Source: CAYHWW01 sp964360145
Lineage (GTDB): Bacteria; Bdellovibrionota; UBA1018; CAYHWW01
DNA length: 64,000 nt
Direction of reading: 5' to 3'
Assembly: GCA_964360145.1 (NCBI GenBank)
Contig: CAYHWW010000002.1
Coordinates: forward strand, 11,196 to 75,195
Of this stretch, positions 27,926-36,683 are shown piece by piece. Numbering within the stretch: the stretch's first letter is position 1; the number at the start of each line of letters is the position of its first letter. Below the pieces are notes generated by a model. It ran no database searches and had not been told where the DNA came from. It saw only the letters and a program-made list of their open reading frames with translations. Position numbers and translations under genes: made by a program.

Positions 27926-28764
27926 GTTTAAATTCCCGCCTTAATGCTTTTCTTTTGCTCAGCGGTTTCCTTTCTGGGTGTGGTTTCGCCCAGTCTCTAC
28001 GTAAGGATGCCTATGGCCAAGAAGACGCGGACAGGACCCTTGGTCGCGATCACGGCAAAAGCATGGCGCGCAAAGGCGACAAAATCCCGCTTCCGGTGAC
28101 GGTGATGGATCAGCAGGTAACTCAGTTCAGCGGCGATCCGGTGGACTTGAGTGGCATCCGCGCGAAAAAAGGCCACATATCACGCACCGACTTTGATGCC
28201 GTGGCCAATCGCAACGAGAACAGTCTTTGGAAGGAAGACGGTCAGCAGAACTATTTCTTCTCCACCAATAAAGCCAAAATGCCCGGCGATCTTGTCACCA
28301 TCGAGGCGTCCAAAGACCTGAGAAACGATATCCTGGCGGAGTTTCGTAAAATTTTGCCCGAGGATGAGCTGGAGGCTGGAGCCGTCGTTGCGGGGCTTGG
28401 CACGGTTTCCGCTCCGAGGGCCGAAAATAAGCCTGTGGCTACAAGTGCCGTGGCGAAAGCCGATGGTGGTGCTGACGCAGCCACGAAAGAAGCAGGTGCG
28501 GCGCCACCGGTGGCCCCAGTGGCGGCCACGCCCAGCCGCGCGCCCGCCTCCGCCGAGGATGAGGCACCTCTGAACATCGTCGCTGAAGTGGTGAATCGCT
28601 ACCCCAACGGCAACGTGCTCCTCCGGGGCATCAAGCGCTTCGCTCATAACGGCCGCAACTACTCGGTGGAAGTCACGGGCATCGCTCGCGGCAACGACAT
28701 CAGCGAAGAGGATCGGGTCAGCTCGTCAAAGTTCTTTGAATATAAAACGGAGATGTTCCGATGA
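27922..28764 (+). CDS. flgH: Flagellar L-ring lipoprotein FlgH
   Basis: About 280 aa from the GTG at 27922, which overlaps the flgA stop as GTGA; a GTG two codons earlier is also possible. The lipobox is LSGC. The core NSLWKEDGQQNYFFSTNKAKMPGD matches the FlgH region that follows the signal, and the C-terminal VNRYPNGNVLLRGIKR is typical. An Ala-rich insertion (about residues 150-215) is unusual. It forms the outer-membrane L ring. Confidence 0.9.
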   Translation: MSLNSRLNAFLLLSGFLSGCGFAQSLRKDAYGQEDADRTLGRDHGKSMARKGDKIPLPVTVMDQQVTQFSGDPVDLSGIRAKKGHISRTDFDAVANRNENSLWKEDGQQNYFFSTNKAKMPGDLVTIEASKDLRNDILAEFRKILPEDELEAGAVVAGLGTVSAPRAENKPVATSAVAKADGGADAATKEAGAAPPVAPVAATPSRAPASAEDEAPLNIVAEVVNRYPNGNVLLRGIKRFAHNGRNYSVEVTGIARGNDISEEDRVSSSKFFEYKTEMFR

Positions 28765-29792
28765 GATTGTCTTACGCTCCCGCCGCGGCCCTGTTCATCG
28801 TTATCGCAGCGAGCATGCCGGGGGCCCATGCAGCCCGCATCAAAGACATCGCCTCTATTAAAGGTGTTCGAGAGAACCTGCTCATTGGGTACGGGCTCGT
28901 CGTGGGGCTGAAGGGCAGCGGTGATTCGGGCGCTGAGATCACGACCAAGTCCGTGATCAGGCTTTTCGAGAAGCTTGGCATTCAAAGCCCCGGGGCTGAC
29001 TTCAAATCAAAGAATATCGCGGCCGTCATTGTCACCGCGAAGCTCCCCCCCTTTTCCCGTGCGGGAACCCATATCGATGTGTCCGTTGCCAGCATTGGCG
29101 ATGCCGGGAGTCTGGAGGGCGGGACTCTGCTCGTGACCCCCCTACGCGGAGGAGACCAGAGCGTATACGCCGTTGCTCAAGGCGCCATCACTCTGGGTAA
29201 CATCATTGGCGGGGGCGGAGGAGGGGGCGGTGGAGCGGCGGCATTCCCCACCTCCGGTCGCGTTGCCAGCGGTGCCACCATTGAAAAAGAGATCGATGGA
29301 AACTTCACGGACAAGAAGAGCTTCGTGCTTTCCCTGCATAATCCGGATTTCACGACGTCCGCAAGGTTGGCGAAGATCATCAACACCGAACTGGGCGGCA
29401 AGTACGCGGTATCCCGGGATGCGGGAACCATAGACGTCATCGTACCCTTCAGTTACGAGGGCAACGGCGTGGAGTTGTTGGCCACCGTGGAAAATCTTCA
29501 GGTCAACCCCGACAGCCGAGCCAAGGTCGTGCTCAATGAGAAAACGGGCACGGTAGTCATCGGTGAGAATGTCCGCATTGATCCCGTGGCGATCTCCCAT
29601 GGCGAGCTCACCATCGAGGTCGGCGGCAGCGCCAAGGGCCCCAAGGAGCGCATTGGCATCATCAGCGGAGCGAACATCAAGGAAATCGTAAAAGCACTGA
29701 ACACCCTGGGTGCCAAACCCCAGGACATGACCGCAATATTCCAGGCTCTCCGGGTCTCCGGCGCCCTGCACGCGGATTTGGAGGTGCTATGA
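28761..29792 (+). CDS. flgI: Flagellar P-ring protein FlgI
   Basis: A 343 aa exported protein with signal peptide (ending GAHA) and the highly conserved RIKDIASIKGVRENLLIGYG and GLVVGLKGSGD segments. The C-terminus ALNTLGAKPQDMTAIFQAL is diagnostic. A Gly run and short insertion lie near residues 150-160. It makes the peptidoglycan-level P ring. Starts and ends with 4-base ATGA overlaps. Confidence 0.96.
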   Translation: MRLSYAPAAALFIVIAASMPGAHAARIKDIASIKGVRENLLIGYGLVVGLKGSGDSGAEITTKSVIRLFEKLGIQSPGADFKSKNIAAVIVTAKLPPFSRAGTHIDVSVASIGDAGSLEGGTLLVTPLRGGDQSVYAVAQGAITLGNIIGGGGGGGGGAAAFPTSGRVASGATIEKEIDGNFTDKKSFVLSLHNPDFTTSARLAKIINTELGGKYAVSRDAGTIDVIVPFSYEGNGVELLATVENLQVNPDSRAKVVLNEKTGTVVIGENVRIDPVAISHGELTIEVGGSAKGPKERIGIISGANIKEIVKALNTLGAKPQDMTAIFQALRVSGALHADLEVL

Positions 29793-30217
29793 CCCCTGAC
29801 GTGATCGTCGAACGCAGGGCCGACAAGGTCCCTGCCTTTTCCGTGCGGCCCGCCAACACGGCATCCACGGCACGGACCGAGCCCCCCCCCAGGGCAGAGA
29901 GCACTGCCGCTCTCATGTTCATTGTGGTGGCCATGGTGGTGGCACTTACGGCATTTTTTGCCGGCTTGAAGGAGCTCTCCGCCGCGGAGTATTCTCCTGA
30001 GGAGCTGGAGGCGGCCCAGGGCATGGAAGCGCTCATGGCCAACATGCTTATCGGGCAAATGCGGAAGTCAGTGCAAGAGAGTGATTTCATGCCTAAGAGC
30101 AGCGCGGAGAAAATTTTTGAGTCCATGATGGACTATGAATATGCGCAGACTATGAGCCGGGCAGGAACCTTCGGGTTATCAGAACTGATTCTTGCCGAGA
30201 TGCGTCGCAACAGATAG
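29789..30217 (+). CDS. FlgJ-like rod-binding protein with an extra membrane segment
   Basis: A 142 aa protein. The C-terminal ~90 residues match the rod-binding domain of FlgJ (MLIGQMRKSVQESDF, SAEKIFESMMDYEYAQTMSR, GTFGLSELILAEM). There is no muramidase domain. Unusually, a strongly hydrophobic stretch (ALMFIVVAMVVALTAFFAG, about residues 41-59) precedes it, so the protein may be membrane-anchored or exported by an uncleaved signal. Position after flgI is the normal flgJ slot. Confidence 0.8.
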   Translation: MTPDVIVERRADKVPAFSVRPANTASTARTEPPPRAESTAALMFIVVAMVVALTAFFAGLKELSAAEYSPEELEAAQGMEALMANMLIGQMRKSVQESDFMPKSSAEKIFESMMDYEYAQTMSRAGTFGLSELILAEMRRNR

Positions 30218-30243
30218 TATTTAACTAGGGACATGGAGGTCTT

Positions 30244-30564
30244 ATGAGAGTTTCAAACGACAAGCAGGGCGTCGAGAGTGGCCTTGAAAGCGCGAAGACA
30301 GGCAAGGCGAAGGAAAGCCGCGAAGCTCGCCGGAGCACGCGGGGCGAGGGGGTCGCTGGCAAGGCGCAGTCCCAAGAAAAAGTAGAGGTTTCCTCCCGGG
30401 CCAAGGACGCCGCGCAGGCGAGGAGCATCGCCGCATCCGCGCCAGACGTAAGGGAAGACAAGGTGGCAAAGCTCAAGCAAGCCGTGCAAGGCGGCAACTA
30501 TGAGGTAGATGCCAACAGGGTTGCGGACCGCATGGTTGATGAACATATGGAAACCATGTTCTAA
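30244..30564 (+). CDS. flgM: Negative regulator of flagellin synthesis FlgM (anti-sigma-28)
   Basis: A 106 aa protein with a disordered, charged N-terminal half and the FlgM helix pattern at the C-terminus (REDKVAKLKQAVQGGNYEVD, ANRVADRMVDEHM). It holds sigma-28 (FliA) until secreted through the finished hook-basal body. The gene sits between flgJ and flgN, its common place. The start has a GGAGG site at 30236-30240. Confidence 0.85.
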   Translation: MRVSNDKQGVESGLESAKTGKAKESREARRSTRGEGVAGKAQSQEKVEVSSRAKDAAQARSIAASAPDVREDKVAKLKQAVQGGNYEVDANRVADRMVDEHMETMF

Positions 30565-30584
30565 GGACACCCCACGGAGGGGCA

Positions 30585-31091
30585 GTGAACATTGAATCGC
30601 AGAAGCTATTGCAGACGTTGACGCGCATGGCGCGCCTCTACTCCGTGCTCGAAGAGAGCTTGGTGGCGGAGGGGCTTGCCATGGAGCACGTCGATGTTTT
30701 GGCTTTGGGCGAAGTCACTCAAGCCAAAGAGGCGCTTCTCTCCGAAATTTGGGCCGCGGAACAGGCCCGCGTGGAGCAGGCCACGGCGTTGGCGGAGACG
30801 CTGGGCATCCATGACCCCAATCCCACACTATCCCAAATGTCGGCACGGCTGCCCGTGGATGCGCGGGAGCAGATTTCCGCGGCACAAAGAGCCCTCGCGG
30901 AGCTTCTCGACCGTTGTCGCGAGCGCAACCAGGGCAACATGGCTCTCGCCAGCTCGGCCCTCGAGCGCATCGAGACGATGAAGAGCAATATCCTTGGCCG
31001 CAACGGCAACAACGCCGAAAACTACAACGCCCAGGGCGGTCGTAATCCCATTAATGAACATGGAGGCAGGCTGCTCTCCGAGCGAGCCTGA
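30585..31091 (+). CDS. flgN: FlgN-type flagellar chaperone
   Basis: A 168 aa helical protein; the first 130 residues form the long antiparallel helices of the FlgN family (LYSVLEESLVAEGLAMEHVD, QAKEALLSEIWAAEQARVEQ). FlgN delivers FlgK and FlgL, which are encoded directly downstream. The GTG start at 30585 has a strong GGAGGGG site. Sequence similarity is low, so the call leans on context. Confidence 0.8.
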   Translation: MNIESQKLLQTLTRMARLYSVLEESLVAEGLAMEHVDVLALGEVTQAKEALLSEIWAAEQARVEQATALAETLGIHDPNPTLSQMSARLPVDAREQISAAQRALAELLDRCRERNQGNMALASSALERIETMKSNILGRNGNNAENYNAQGGRNPINEHGGRLLSERA

Positions 31092-31097
31092 GGCGCC

Positions 31098-32522
31098 ATG
31101 TCTTCGGTCAACATGTTCAACACCGGTAAGTCGGCTCTCTTCGCCAACAAGGCGGCGCTGGCGACCACGGGTCACAACATCGCCAACGTGAACACCGAAG
31201 GGTTCACGCGCCAGCGCGTGGAACTCACCGCGGCGGATGCCCATGCCACCATAAGCAAGTCCATGACGGGCACCGGGGTTCGCGTCGACCAGGTGACGCG
31301 CATCAACGACGAGTATCTCGATCGGCAAATCTTCAATGAGCAGAAGTACCTTGGCTCCTATGAAGAGCGTGATTATGCCCTGAATCAAGTCGAGGCCATT
31401 TTCAATGAGACTCAAAACGAGGGACTCAATCGCGTCATCACCGGCTTCTTCAACGAGTTCCGCAAGCTGGGCAACCAGCCCGAGAACGAGTCCATGCGCC
31501 TCACGGTGCGGGAGTCCAGCGAGCAACTCATCGCGGATTTCAAGCGTATCCATCGCACCCTACGAGACATCCAGCGGAACCTCGATAACCGCATTGAAGG
31601 CGACATCCATCAGGCCAACGACCTCATTAAGAGGGTTGGCCACCTCAATGGCGAGATCCGTCACATGGAACTGGGCGGCGGCCAGTCCGGCGATCTGCGG
31701 GACAAGCGAGACCTGGCGGTAAAACAGCTCTCCAACATGTTGGGCACTTCGGTCAGCTCCAATGAGCATGGCGAGTACAATGTTTCCATGGCCGGCGTCG
31801 GCGTGTTGGTAACGGGCACTAAATTCACGCAATTCAAAACTGAAATGGGCAAAGCGAACTACGAAACCGGCAAACCCGAGAACTCCGTCAATGTCCTCAT
31901 CGAAGACTTGCTCCCACCGGATGTCACTAACCGCTTTGGGGAGACGGGCCGCATCGGCGCCCTCGTCGAGTCCCGCGACGGCACCATTGGTGGCATCCTG
32001 CGCCGCATGGATGAGCTCGCCTACACCCTTTCCACCAGTATCAATCAGGTCCATCGCCAGGGCTACGGTCTGGATGGCGGCAGCGGCCGCAACTTCTTTG
32101 ATGAACCCACAAAGATCCAGGGTGCCGCCGACGGCCTGCAGCTCGCGGACGAGATTAAAGAAGATGTCTCCGCCATCGCCGCCGCCATTACGCCCAACGC
32201 CCCCGGCGACAACCGTCTGATCCAACGGCTCACGGCGCTTCAGTTTGAGCGCAACATGGGTGGAGGAAAAAGCACGTTTGACGACTATTACAATGCCACG
32301 GTGGCGGACATGGCCACTCTTCATCAGAAGAACAAGCTGAACTTTCAGCACCAGAAAAGCGTCGTGGGCCAGCTCGAGAAGTTTCGTGAATCCATTTCAG
32401 GCGTCAGCATCGATGAAGAGACCACCAACCTCATCCAATTCCAGCACGCCTTCGATGCTGCCGCGAAAGTCATTAAGGTGGCCGATGAGATGTTGGACAC
32501 TGTATTGAGCATCAAAAGGTGA
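31098..32522 (+). CDS. flgK: Flagellar hook-associated protein 1, FlgK
   Basis: A 474 aa hook-filament junction protein. N-terminal ALATTGHNIANVNTEGFTRQ and C-terminal SGVSIDEETTNLIQFQHAFD are diagnostic of FlgK; the middle has NLDNRIEGDIHQANDLI and LRDKRDLAVKQLSNMLG. It is followed by flgL after 7 bases. Confidence 0.96.
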   Translation: MSSVNMFNTGKSALFANKAALATTGHNIANVNTEGFTRQRVELTAADAHATISKSMTGTGVRVDQVTRINDEYLDRQIFNEQKYLGSYEERDYALNQVEAIFNETQNEGLNRVITGFFNEFRKLGNQPENESMRLTVRESSEQLIADFKRIHRTLRDIQRNLDNRIEGDIHQANDLIKRVGHLNGEIRHMELGGGQSGDLRDKRDLAVKQLSNMLGTSVSSNEHGEYNVSMAGVGVLVTGTKFTQFKTEMGKANYETGKPENSVNVLIEDLLPPDVTNRFGETGRIGALVESRDGTIGGILRRMDELAYTLSTSINQVHRQGYGLDGGSGRNFFDEPTKIQGAADGLQLADEIKEDVSAIAAAITPNAPGDNRLIQRLTALQFERNMGGGKSTFDDYYNATVADMATLHQKNKLNFQHQKSVVGQLEKFRESISGVSIDEETTNLIQFQHAFDAAAKVIKVADEMLDTVLSIKR

Positions 32523-32529
32523 ATGAGCC

Positions 32530-33567
32530 GTGAGAGTCTCTGACAATACCTCCAGAAATGCCGTGCACGACGCCCTGGGGCGCACTCGTGCGCGCATGGA
32601 GGATTTACAGTTGAAGAACTCCACACTGAAGAAGCTGAATGCTCCCAGCGACGACCCCGTGGGCAACAGCAAAATCATGGACATTCGCACCCAGTCCGCG
32701 GTGAATAAACAATTCGAGATGAACGCGGGCACGGCCAAGGACAGGCTCCAGCATTCAGAGAACGCCGCCCAGGAGCTGACGGACCTACTTGTTCGCGCCA
32801 AAGACATCGCTGTCAATCAGTCCAGCGGGGCCAGTGCTACCCCAGAGTCCAGGGCTGGCGTGGCCCAAGAGATCACCCAGCTGTATAAGCAGGCGGTTGC
32901 CATCGCCAATCGTCGCATCGGCGATCACTATATTTTTGGGGGCTTCAAAACCCTGTCCCAGCCCTACACCGCGGATGGCGCCTACTTGGGTGATGGTGGC
33001 GAAATGCCTTTGGAGATCCAAAAAGGCGTCTTTGTGAACTCCAATGTACCAGGCCCCAAGGTCTTCCTGGCCCGTCGGTATACCCAAGAGAACTTGGCAG
33101 AGGCGGCGCTGGCCGAGGATGCCTCCGAGAACGCCACGGAAAACCCCACCTTCGCGCACCGCCCCGGAACCCGAGATGTGGCCTCGGGGGGTGATCAAAG
33201 GGGACAGATCCAGGCCCCGCAAGCCCTTGAAGTCACTGATATGTTTAGGACTATCGACGCCTTGCGCATCGGTCTCCTGACCAATGACACTAATACGATT
33301 CGGGCTACCCTAGAGCCCTTGGATTCACTCATAGAGAATACCGTATCGCTGCGTTCCAAAATCGGCTCTCGTGTGATGGGCATCGATTCCGCCATGGGGG
33401 CCACGGATCGTACGAATCTTCAGAATGCCATTGTGCAGTCCAACCTTGAGGACGCGGATTACGCTGAGCTTTGGTCCAACCTGGCCCGGGAAGAGTCCGT
33501 GTTGCGGGCGTCCCTGTCTGCGGCTCAAAAGCTAATTCAGCCCACGTTGTTGGACTTCATGAAGTGA
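32530..33567 (+). CDS. flgL: Flagellar hook-associated protein 3, FlgL
   Basis: A 345 aa flagellin-like junction protein. The N-terminal region MRVSDNTSRNAV, then LKKLNAPSDDPVGNSKIMD, and the C-terminal ADYAELWSNLAREESVLRAS are typical of FlgL. GTG start at 32530. It ends the hook-junction genes; csrA and fliW follow after an 80-base gap. Confidence 0.94.
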   Translation: MRVSDNTSRNAVHDALGRTRARMEDLQLKNSTLKKLNAPSDDPVGNSKIMDIRTQSAVNKQFEMNAGTAKDRLQHSENAAQELTDLLVRAKDIAVNQSSGASATPESRAGVAQEITQLYKQAVAIANRRIGDHYIFGGFKTLSQPYTADGAYLGDGGEMPLEIQKGVFVNSNVPGPKVFLARRYTQENLAEAALAEDASENATENPTFAHRPGTRDVASGGDQRGQIQAPQALEVTDMFRTIDALRIGLLTNDTNTIRATLEPLDSLIENTVSLRSKIGSRVMGIDSAMGATDRTNLQNAIVQSNLEDADYAELWSNLAREESVLRASLSAAQKLIQPTLLDFMK

Positions 33568-33647
33568 TAGTTGATTCGGGAAGACAGTCGAAGTAAGTAT
33601 CGTAGGGGGTTCAACCCAGGGAAGTCTGAGTTTTTTGGAGTATCTCG

Positions 33648-33875
33648 ATGCTGGTTCTCACACGGAAGATTGGTGAAAGTATTGCCATCGACGACCACAT
33701 TAAAATTGTGGTCGTGCAGATCAAGGGCAAGCAGGTACGGCTCGGGATCAAGGCGCCTAATGAGACCAAGATACACCGTGAAGAGGTGTACATGGCCATC
33801 CAGGACCAAAACAAGCAGGCTGCCACGGCCCCCTCATCTGTGAAGGACGTATCAAAGGCCATCAAGGGAGGCTGA
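33648..33875 (+). CDS. csrA: Carbon storage regulator CsrA
   Basis: A 75 aa RNA-binding regulator with the near-invariant MLVLTRKIGESIAIDD, VQIKGKQVRLGIKAP and HREEVY segments, including the RNA-contacting basic residues at both ends. It represses translation by binding GGA motifs near start sites. Together with fliW two bases downstream it forms the flagellin-FliW-CsrA feedback pair. The start has a TTGGAG site 7 bases upstream. Confidence 0.96.
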   Translation: MLVLTRKIGESIAIDDHIKIVVVQIKGKQVRLGIKAPNETKIHREEVYMAIQDQNKQAATAPSSVKDVSKAIKGG

Positions 33876-33877
33876 GG

Positions 33878-34429
33878 GTGAAAATCCAATCAACCCGCTT
33901 CGGGGAACTGGACGTCGGTGCTGATGAAGCCATCGAATTTCCAGAGGGGATTCTCGGGTTTGATAAGTTGCGCAGATTCTGCTTGGTGGACTCGGGTGAT
34001 GACACTCTGATTCTCTGGCTGCAATCTTTGGAGAGCCCTGAGATCGCCTTCCCGGTGCTGGAGCCCCGCTTCTTCAAGAACGACTACGTGGTGCGCCTCT
34101 CCGCCCAAGAGCTCCGCCTCTTGAAGCTTGAGAACGTGAACCAGAGCGTGGTTTTCAATATTCTCACCATTCCTAACGATGTGGTCCAGATGACCGCCAA
34201 CGTGAAGGCGCCCATCGTCATTAATCTCAAGGATCAACTGGGCAAGCAGGTCGTGTTGCAGGAAAGCGAATATACCCTGAAGCAGCTCATGTTTAAGGAG
34301 CTGAAGTCCCATCTGGTGACCATCGCTTCCAATCGCGCTGCCTCCGACCAAGCATCAGACAAGGTGGCCACCATAGTGCCCATCAACCTGCGCCAGATCG
34401 TGCCGAGCAGTTTCGTTAAGGCGTTGTAG
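33878..34429 (+). CDS. fliW: Flagellar assembly factor FliW
   Basis: A 183 aa FliW-family protein (TRFGELDVGADEAIEFPEGI, LGFDKLRRFCLVD, VKAPIVINLKDQLGKQVVL). It binds flagellin or CsrA in a mutually exclusive way and so links flagellin supply to CsrA activity. GTG start two bases after csrA. The C-terminal ~35 residues beyond the usual domain are Ala/Ser-rich. It is the last gene before a strong terminator. Confidence 0.94.
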   Translation: MKIQSTRFGELDVGADEAIEFPEGILGFDKLRRFCLVDSGDDTLILWLQSLESPEIAFPVLEPRFFKNDYVVRLSAQELRLLKLENVNQSVVFNILTIPNDVVQMTANVKAPIVINLKDQLGKQVVLQESEYTLKQLMFKELKSHLVTIASNRAASDQASDKVATIVPINLRQIVPSSFVKAL

Positions 34430-34458
34430 CGCCAGCGCATCATATGATGCCAAACACA

Positions 34459-34490
34459 AAGCCCCCGCTCTCTTGCAAGAGCGGGGGCTT
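34459..34490. terminator. Strong bidirectional intrinsic terminator
   Basis: A perfect 13-bp stem, AAGCCCCCGCTCT (34459-34471) with AGAGCGGGGGCTT (34478-34490), loop CTTGCA, is followed by a T-rich run on the plus strand. It separates fliW from the convergent lipoprotein gene and probably ends both transcripts. Confidence 0.9.
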
Positions 34491-34497
34491 GTTTCTT

Positions 34498-35079
34498 TCA
34501 ATCGATGGTTACAGCAGGAACAGCGGAGTCTTCAGCGGGCGTGATGACCGTGATGGAGTCCACTTCCACGTTATCAACGCCTTGGAGCGTGACGCTGCCG
34601 AGGCCCAGGCTGAGCACAGCGGAGTCGCGGCTTTCGATGCGATCCAGGAACTGATCCACAGCGGCCTCAGATTCACCGCGCATTTCAGCTTCGAAACGCA
34701 CAGTGCCGACAGTCATGGACGGATCCACGGCATGTTCGATGGCTACGCCCTCAAAGGAAGCACCATTCAGCGCCAACGCACCGAAGCCCGTGGAGGGCAG
34801 CGTGATGGCGGCAGTCTTGGGCACGACGATGATGCCACCAGGGCGACCACCGCGACCGCGTCCACCACGAGGGGGGACCACGATGACGGGACTGGGAGCA
34901 GGACGGTAGTAACCGGGGCGACGGTAGCCAGGGCGACCGTAAACGGGAACGGGACGAACATAAACGGGATTTCGATAGCCAGGATAGTAACCAGGGCGAC
35001 GATAGTAATAGCCGCCGCGAACAAAACAACCAGAGAACAGCACTGCGCAGAGCAGCGCGGCAGATAACCTAATAAACAT
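34498..35079 (-). CDS. Tyr/Arg/Pro-rich lipoprotein
   Basis: A 193 aa protein of unknown function. ATG 35079 is preferred because GGGAGG lies 5 bases upstream; an ATG at 35091 overlaps that site. The lipobox is LFSGC (about Cys18). Residues ~20-75 are a tandem repeat of Tyr-Arg-Pro-Gly units (RRPGYYPGYRNPVYVRPVP), then Arg/Gly-rich, and the C-terminal ~100 residues look like a beta-rich globular domain. It converges on fliW across the terminator. Confidence 0.75.
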   Translation of the reverse strand: MFIRLSAALLCAVLFSGCFVRGGYYYRRPGYYPGYRNPVYVRPVPVYGRPGYRRPGYYRPAPSPVIVVPPRGGRGRGGRPGGIIVVPKTAAITLPSTGFGALALNGASFEGVAIEHAVDPSMTVGTVRFEAEMRGESEAAVDQFLDRIESRDSAVLSLGLGSVTLQGVDNVEVDSITVITPAEDSAVPAVTID

Positions 35080-35140
35080 GATACCTCCCATGTGTAGGAG
35101 GCTATATCCACGCGCTGCGTCGAAATTGCAAGGACCTAGG

Positions 35141-35866
35141 CTAGGTTGTGGTCTCGGTGGCCTGTTTGGCCATGCCTAGGTAGGTGATCACTTCAGCGTT
35201 TCCCGGCTCTAGCCGGAGGGCCTGTTCCCACTCGCTCTGTGCGTCGATGACATTGCCCAGGGAGAAGTACATGAGGCCCAGATGGATGCGTGCCGGCAGA
35301 TAATCGGGATGTTCCGCGCTGATTTGTTTGATTTCTTGGACGGCGCGGGTGGTGTAACCCTTTTTGGCGTAGGTTTTTGCGATCTTGATACGGTAATCCA
35401 TCTGCTGGGGAGCAAGGCGCACAGCCTTGCTGTAATCCTCCAGGGCCTCATCGAAGCGGTTGTACTTGAAGTACAGGTCGCCAAGCTCGATATGTTTCAG
35501 CGCAAATTTGAGATCAAGGCTTGCGTCGCTGCCATGTTTTTTCTGGGGCAGGGATTGGTTTGCCATCTGATAGGCGCGCTTGGCGTCGTCGTATTTCCCG
35601 AGATCATTGTAGATGACACTCAACGTGATGGCGGAATCCGTGTATCGGGGGTCCATCTCCAGCACTTTTTTGAAGCAGTCTATGCTCTGTGCCAGGCTGT
35701 TTTGAAAATAATGGGTCATGCCCTTGAGATGGAGGGCGGACTTTTTGTGGGACTCCGGCGCCTGGGGTGATTGCAGCGTCGCCTCACACGCGGTCATGGC
35801 ATCAGAGAAGCGCCGCTGTTTCAACATGCGCTGCACGGCATCCGCATCAAACGTGATGTGCTCCAT
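35141..35866 (-). CDS. Tetratricopeptide-repeat protein
   Basis: A 241 aa soluble protein made of about five TPR units (e.g. ALHLKGMTHYFQNSLAQSID, YNDLGKYDDAKRAYQMA, YFKYNRFDEALEDYSKAV, ARIHLGLMYFSLGNVIDA). No signal peptide is visible. It starts on the last bases of bamD, so the two are co-translated; it may be a scaffold connected with envelope assembly, but that is inference from context. Confidence 0.85.
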   Translation of the reverse strand: MEHITFDADAVQRMLKQRRFSDAMTACEATLQSPQAPESHKKSALHLKGMTHYFQNSLAQSIDCFKKVLEMDPRYTDSAITLSVIYNDLGKYDDAKRAYQMANQSLPQKKHGSDASLDLKFALKHIELGDLYFKYNRFDEALEDYSKAVRLAPQQMDYRIKIAKTYAKKGYTTRAVQEIKQISAEHPDYLPARIHLGLMYFSLGNVIDAQSEWEQALRLEPGNAEVITYLGMAKQATETTT

Positions 35867-36594
35867 CAGATCCCCCGTTTCGCTTTGTCCGCGTACTCGC
35901 CGCTGGGAAAGCGGCTCAAGTATGAGCTTAACACATGGCGCGCTTCATCTGCCTTCTTCTGCTTGGCGAGGGACTCGGCCCAGCGGATGTATGCCCGCTG
36001 CTCGGCTTTTGAGCCGGCGTAGGTTTTTGCGATCTTTTGGAAGCGCAGGGCTGCACTCTCGTACTGCTCCTGTTTGAAGTAGAATTCCGCGATGTAGGCC
36101 TCTTTTTCAGCCAGTTTGTCCCTGGCGGAGAAGGCTCGTTGCTTGGCCTCAGGCATATGGGAGGAGTTGGGATAGAGCTTCTCCAGTTCGGCGAAGGCCT
36201 CGATGGATTTTACCCCGGGGGACTGATCGCGATCCACCGCGTCTGGCATCTGGTTGTAGTAGGATTCGCCAATGCGGAAGAGCACATAGTCGGCCCGTTC
36301 GTACTTGGGGTGGAGATCCCGGAAGGTTTCATAGGCGGCGGCCGCCTCAGGAAAGGCCTCTTCCAGGAAGGCCACATCAGCGAGACGCAGCGCAGCCTGG
36401 GTGGAGAGATGACTGTAGGGGAACTTGTTCTTGATGATGCGGAGGCGTTCGGCTGCCTGCAGGTAGCGTTTCTCTTGAATGTCTTTTTCCGCTTCTTTGT
36501 AGAGCTCGTCGGGATTGCCCTCATCGATTTGTTTCGATGAACAAGCCGCGGAGAATAGAGAGATGGCGAGTGTGAGCGCGAGCAGTGCCTTCAA
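35866..36594 (-). CDS. bamD: Outer-membrane assembly lipoprotein BamD
   Basis: A 242 aa lipoprotein (lipobox SAAC, Cys18) with five TPR-like helix pairs. The segment DELYKEAEKDIQEKRYLQAA followed by FPYSHLSTQAALRLADVAF is characteristic of BamD/ComL, the essential partner of BamA in outer-membrane protein insertion. Its length matches E. coli BamD. It overlaps the downstream TPR gene. Confidence 0.9.
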   Translation of the reverse strand: MKALLALTLAISLFSAACSSKQIDEGNPDELYKEAEKDIQEKRYLQAAERLRIIKNKFPYSHLSTQAALRLADVAFLEEAFPEAAAAYETFRDLHPKYERADYVLFRIGESYYNQMPDAVDRDQSPGVKSIEAFAELEKLYPNSSHMPEAKQRAFSARDKLAEKEAYIAEFYFKQEQYESAALRFQKIAKTYAGSKAEQRAYIRWAESLAKQKKADEARHVLSSYLSRFPSGEYADKAKRGI

Positions 36595-36683
36595 GTGATT
36601 ACCTCTTTGATTTCAATATCATGAACCATATGTGAGGGGTCGCCTTTCTTGCAACCGAAAATCCCCTATGTTAGCTTCGCACA

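Noticed and set aside
34444..35067. 207 aa plus-strand frame opposite the Tyr/Arg-rich lipoprotein
   Set aside because: It starts inside the terminator region, reads low-complexity Thr/Ala from the repeat complement, and the minus strand has a lipobox and binding site.
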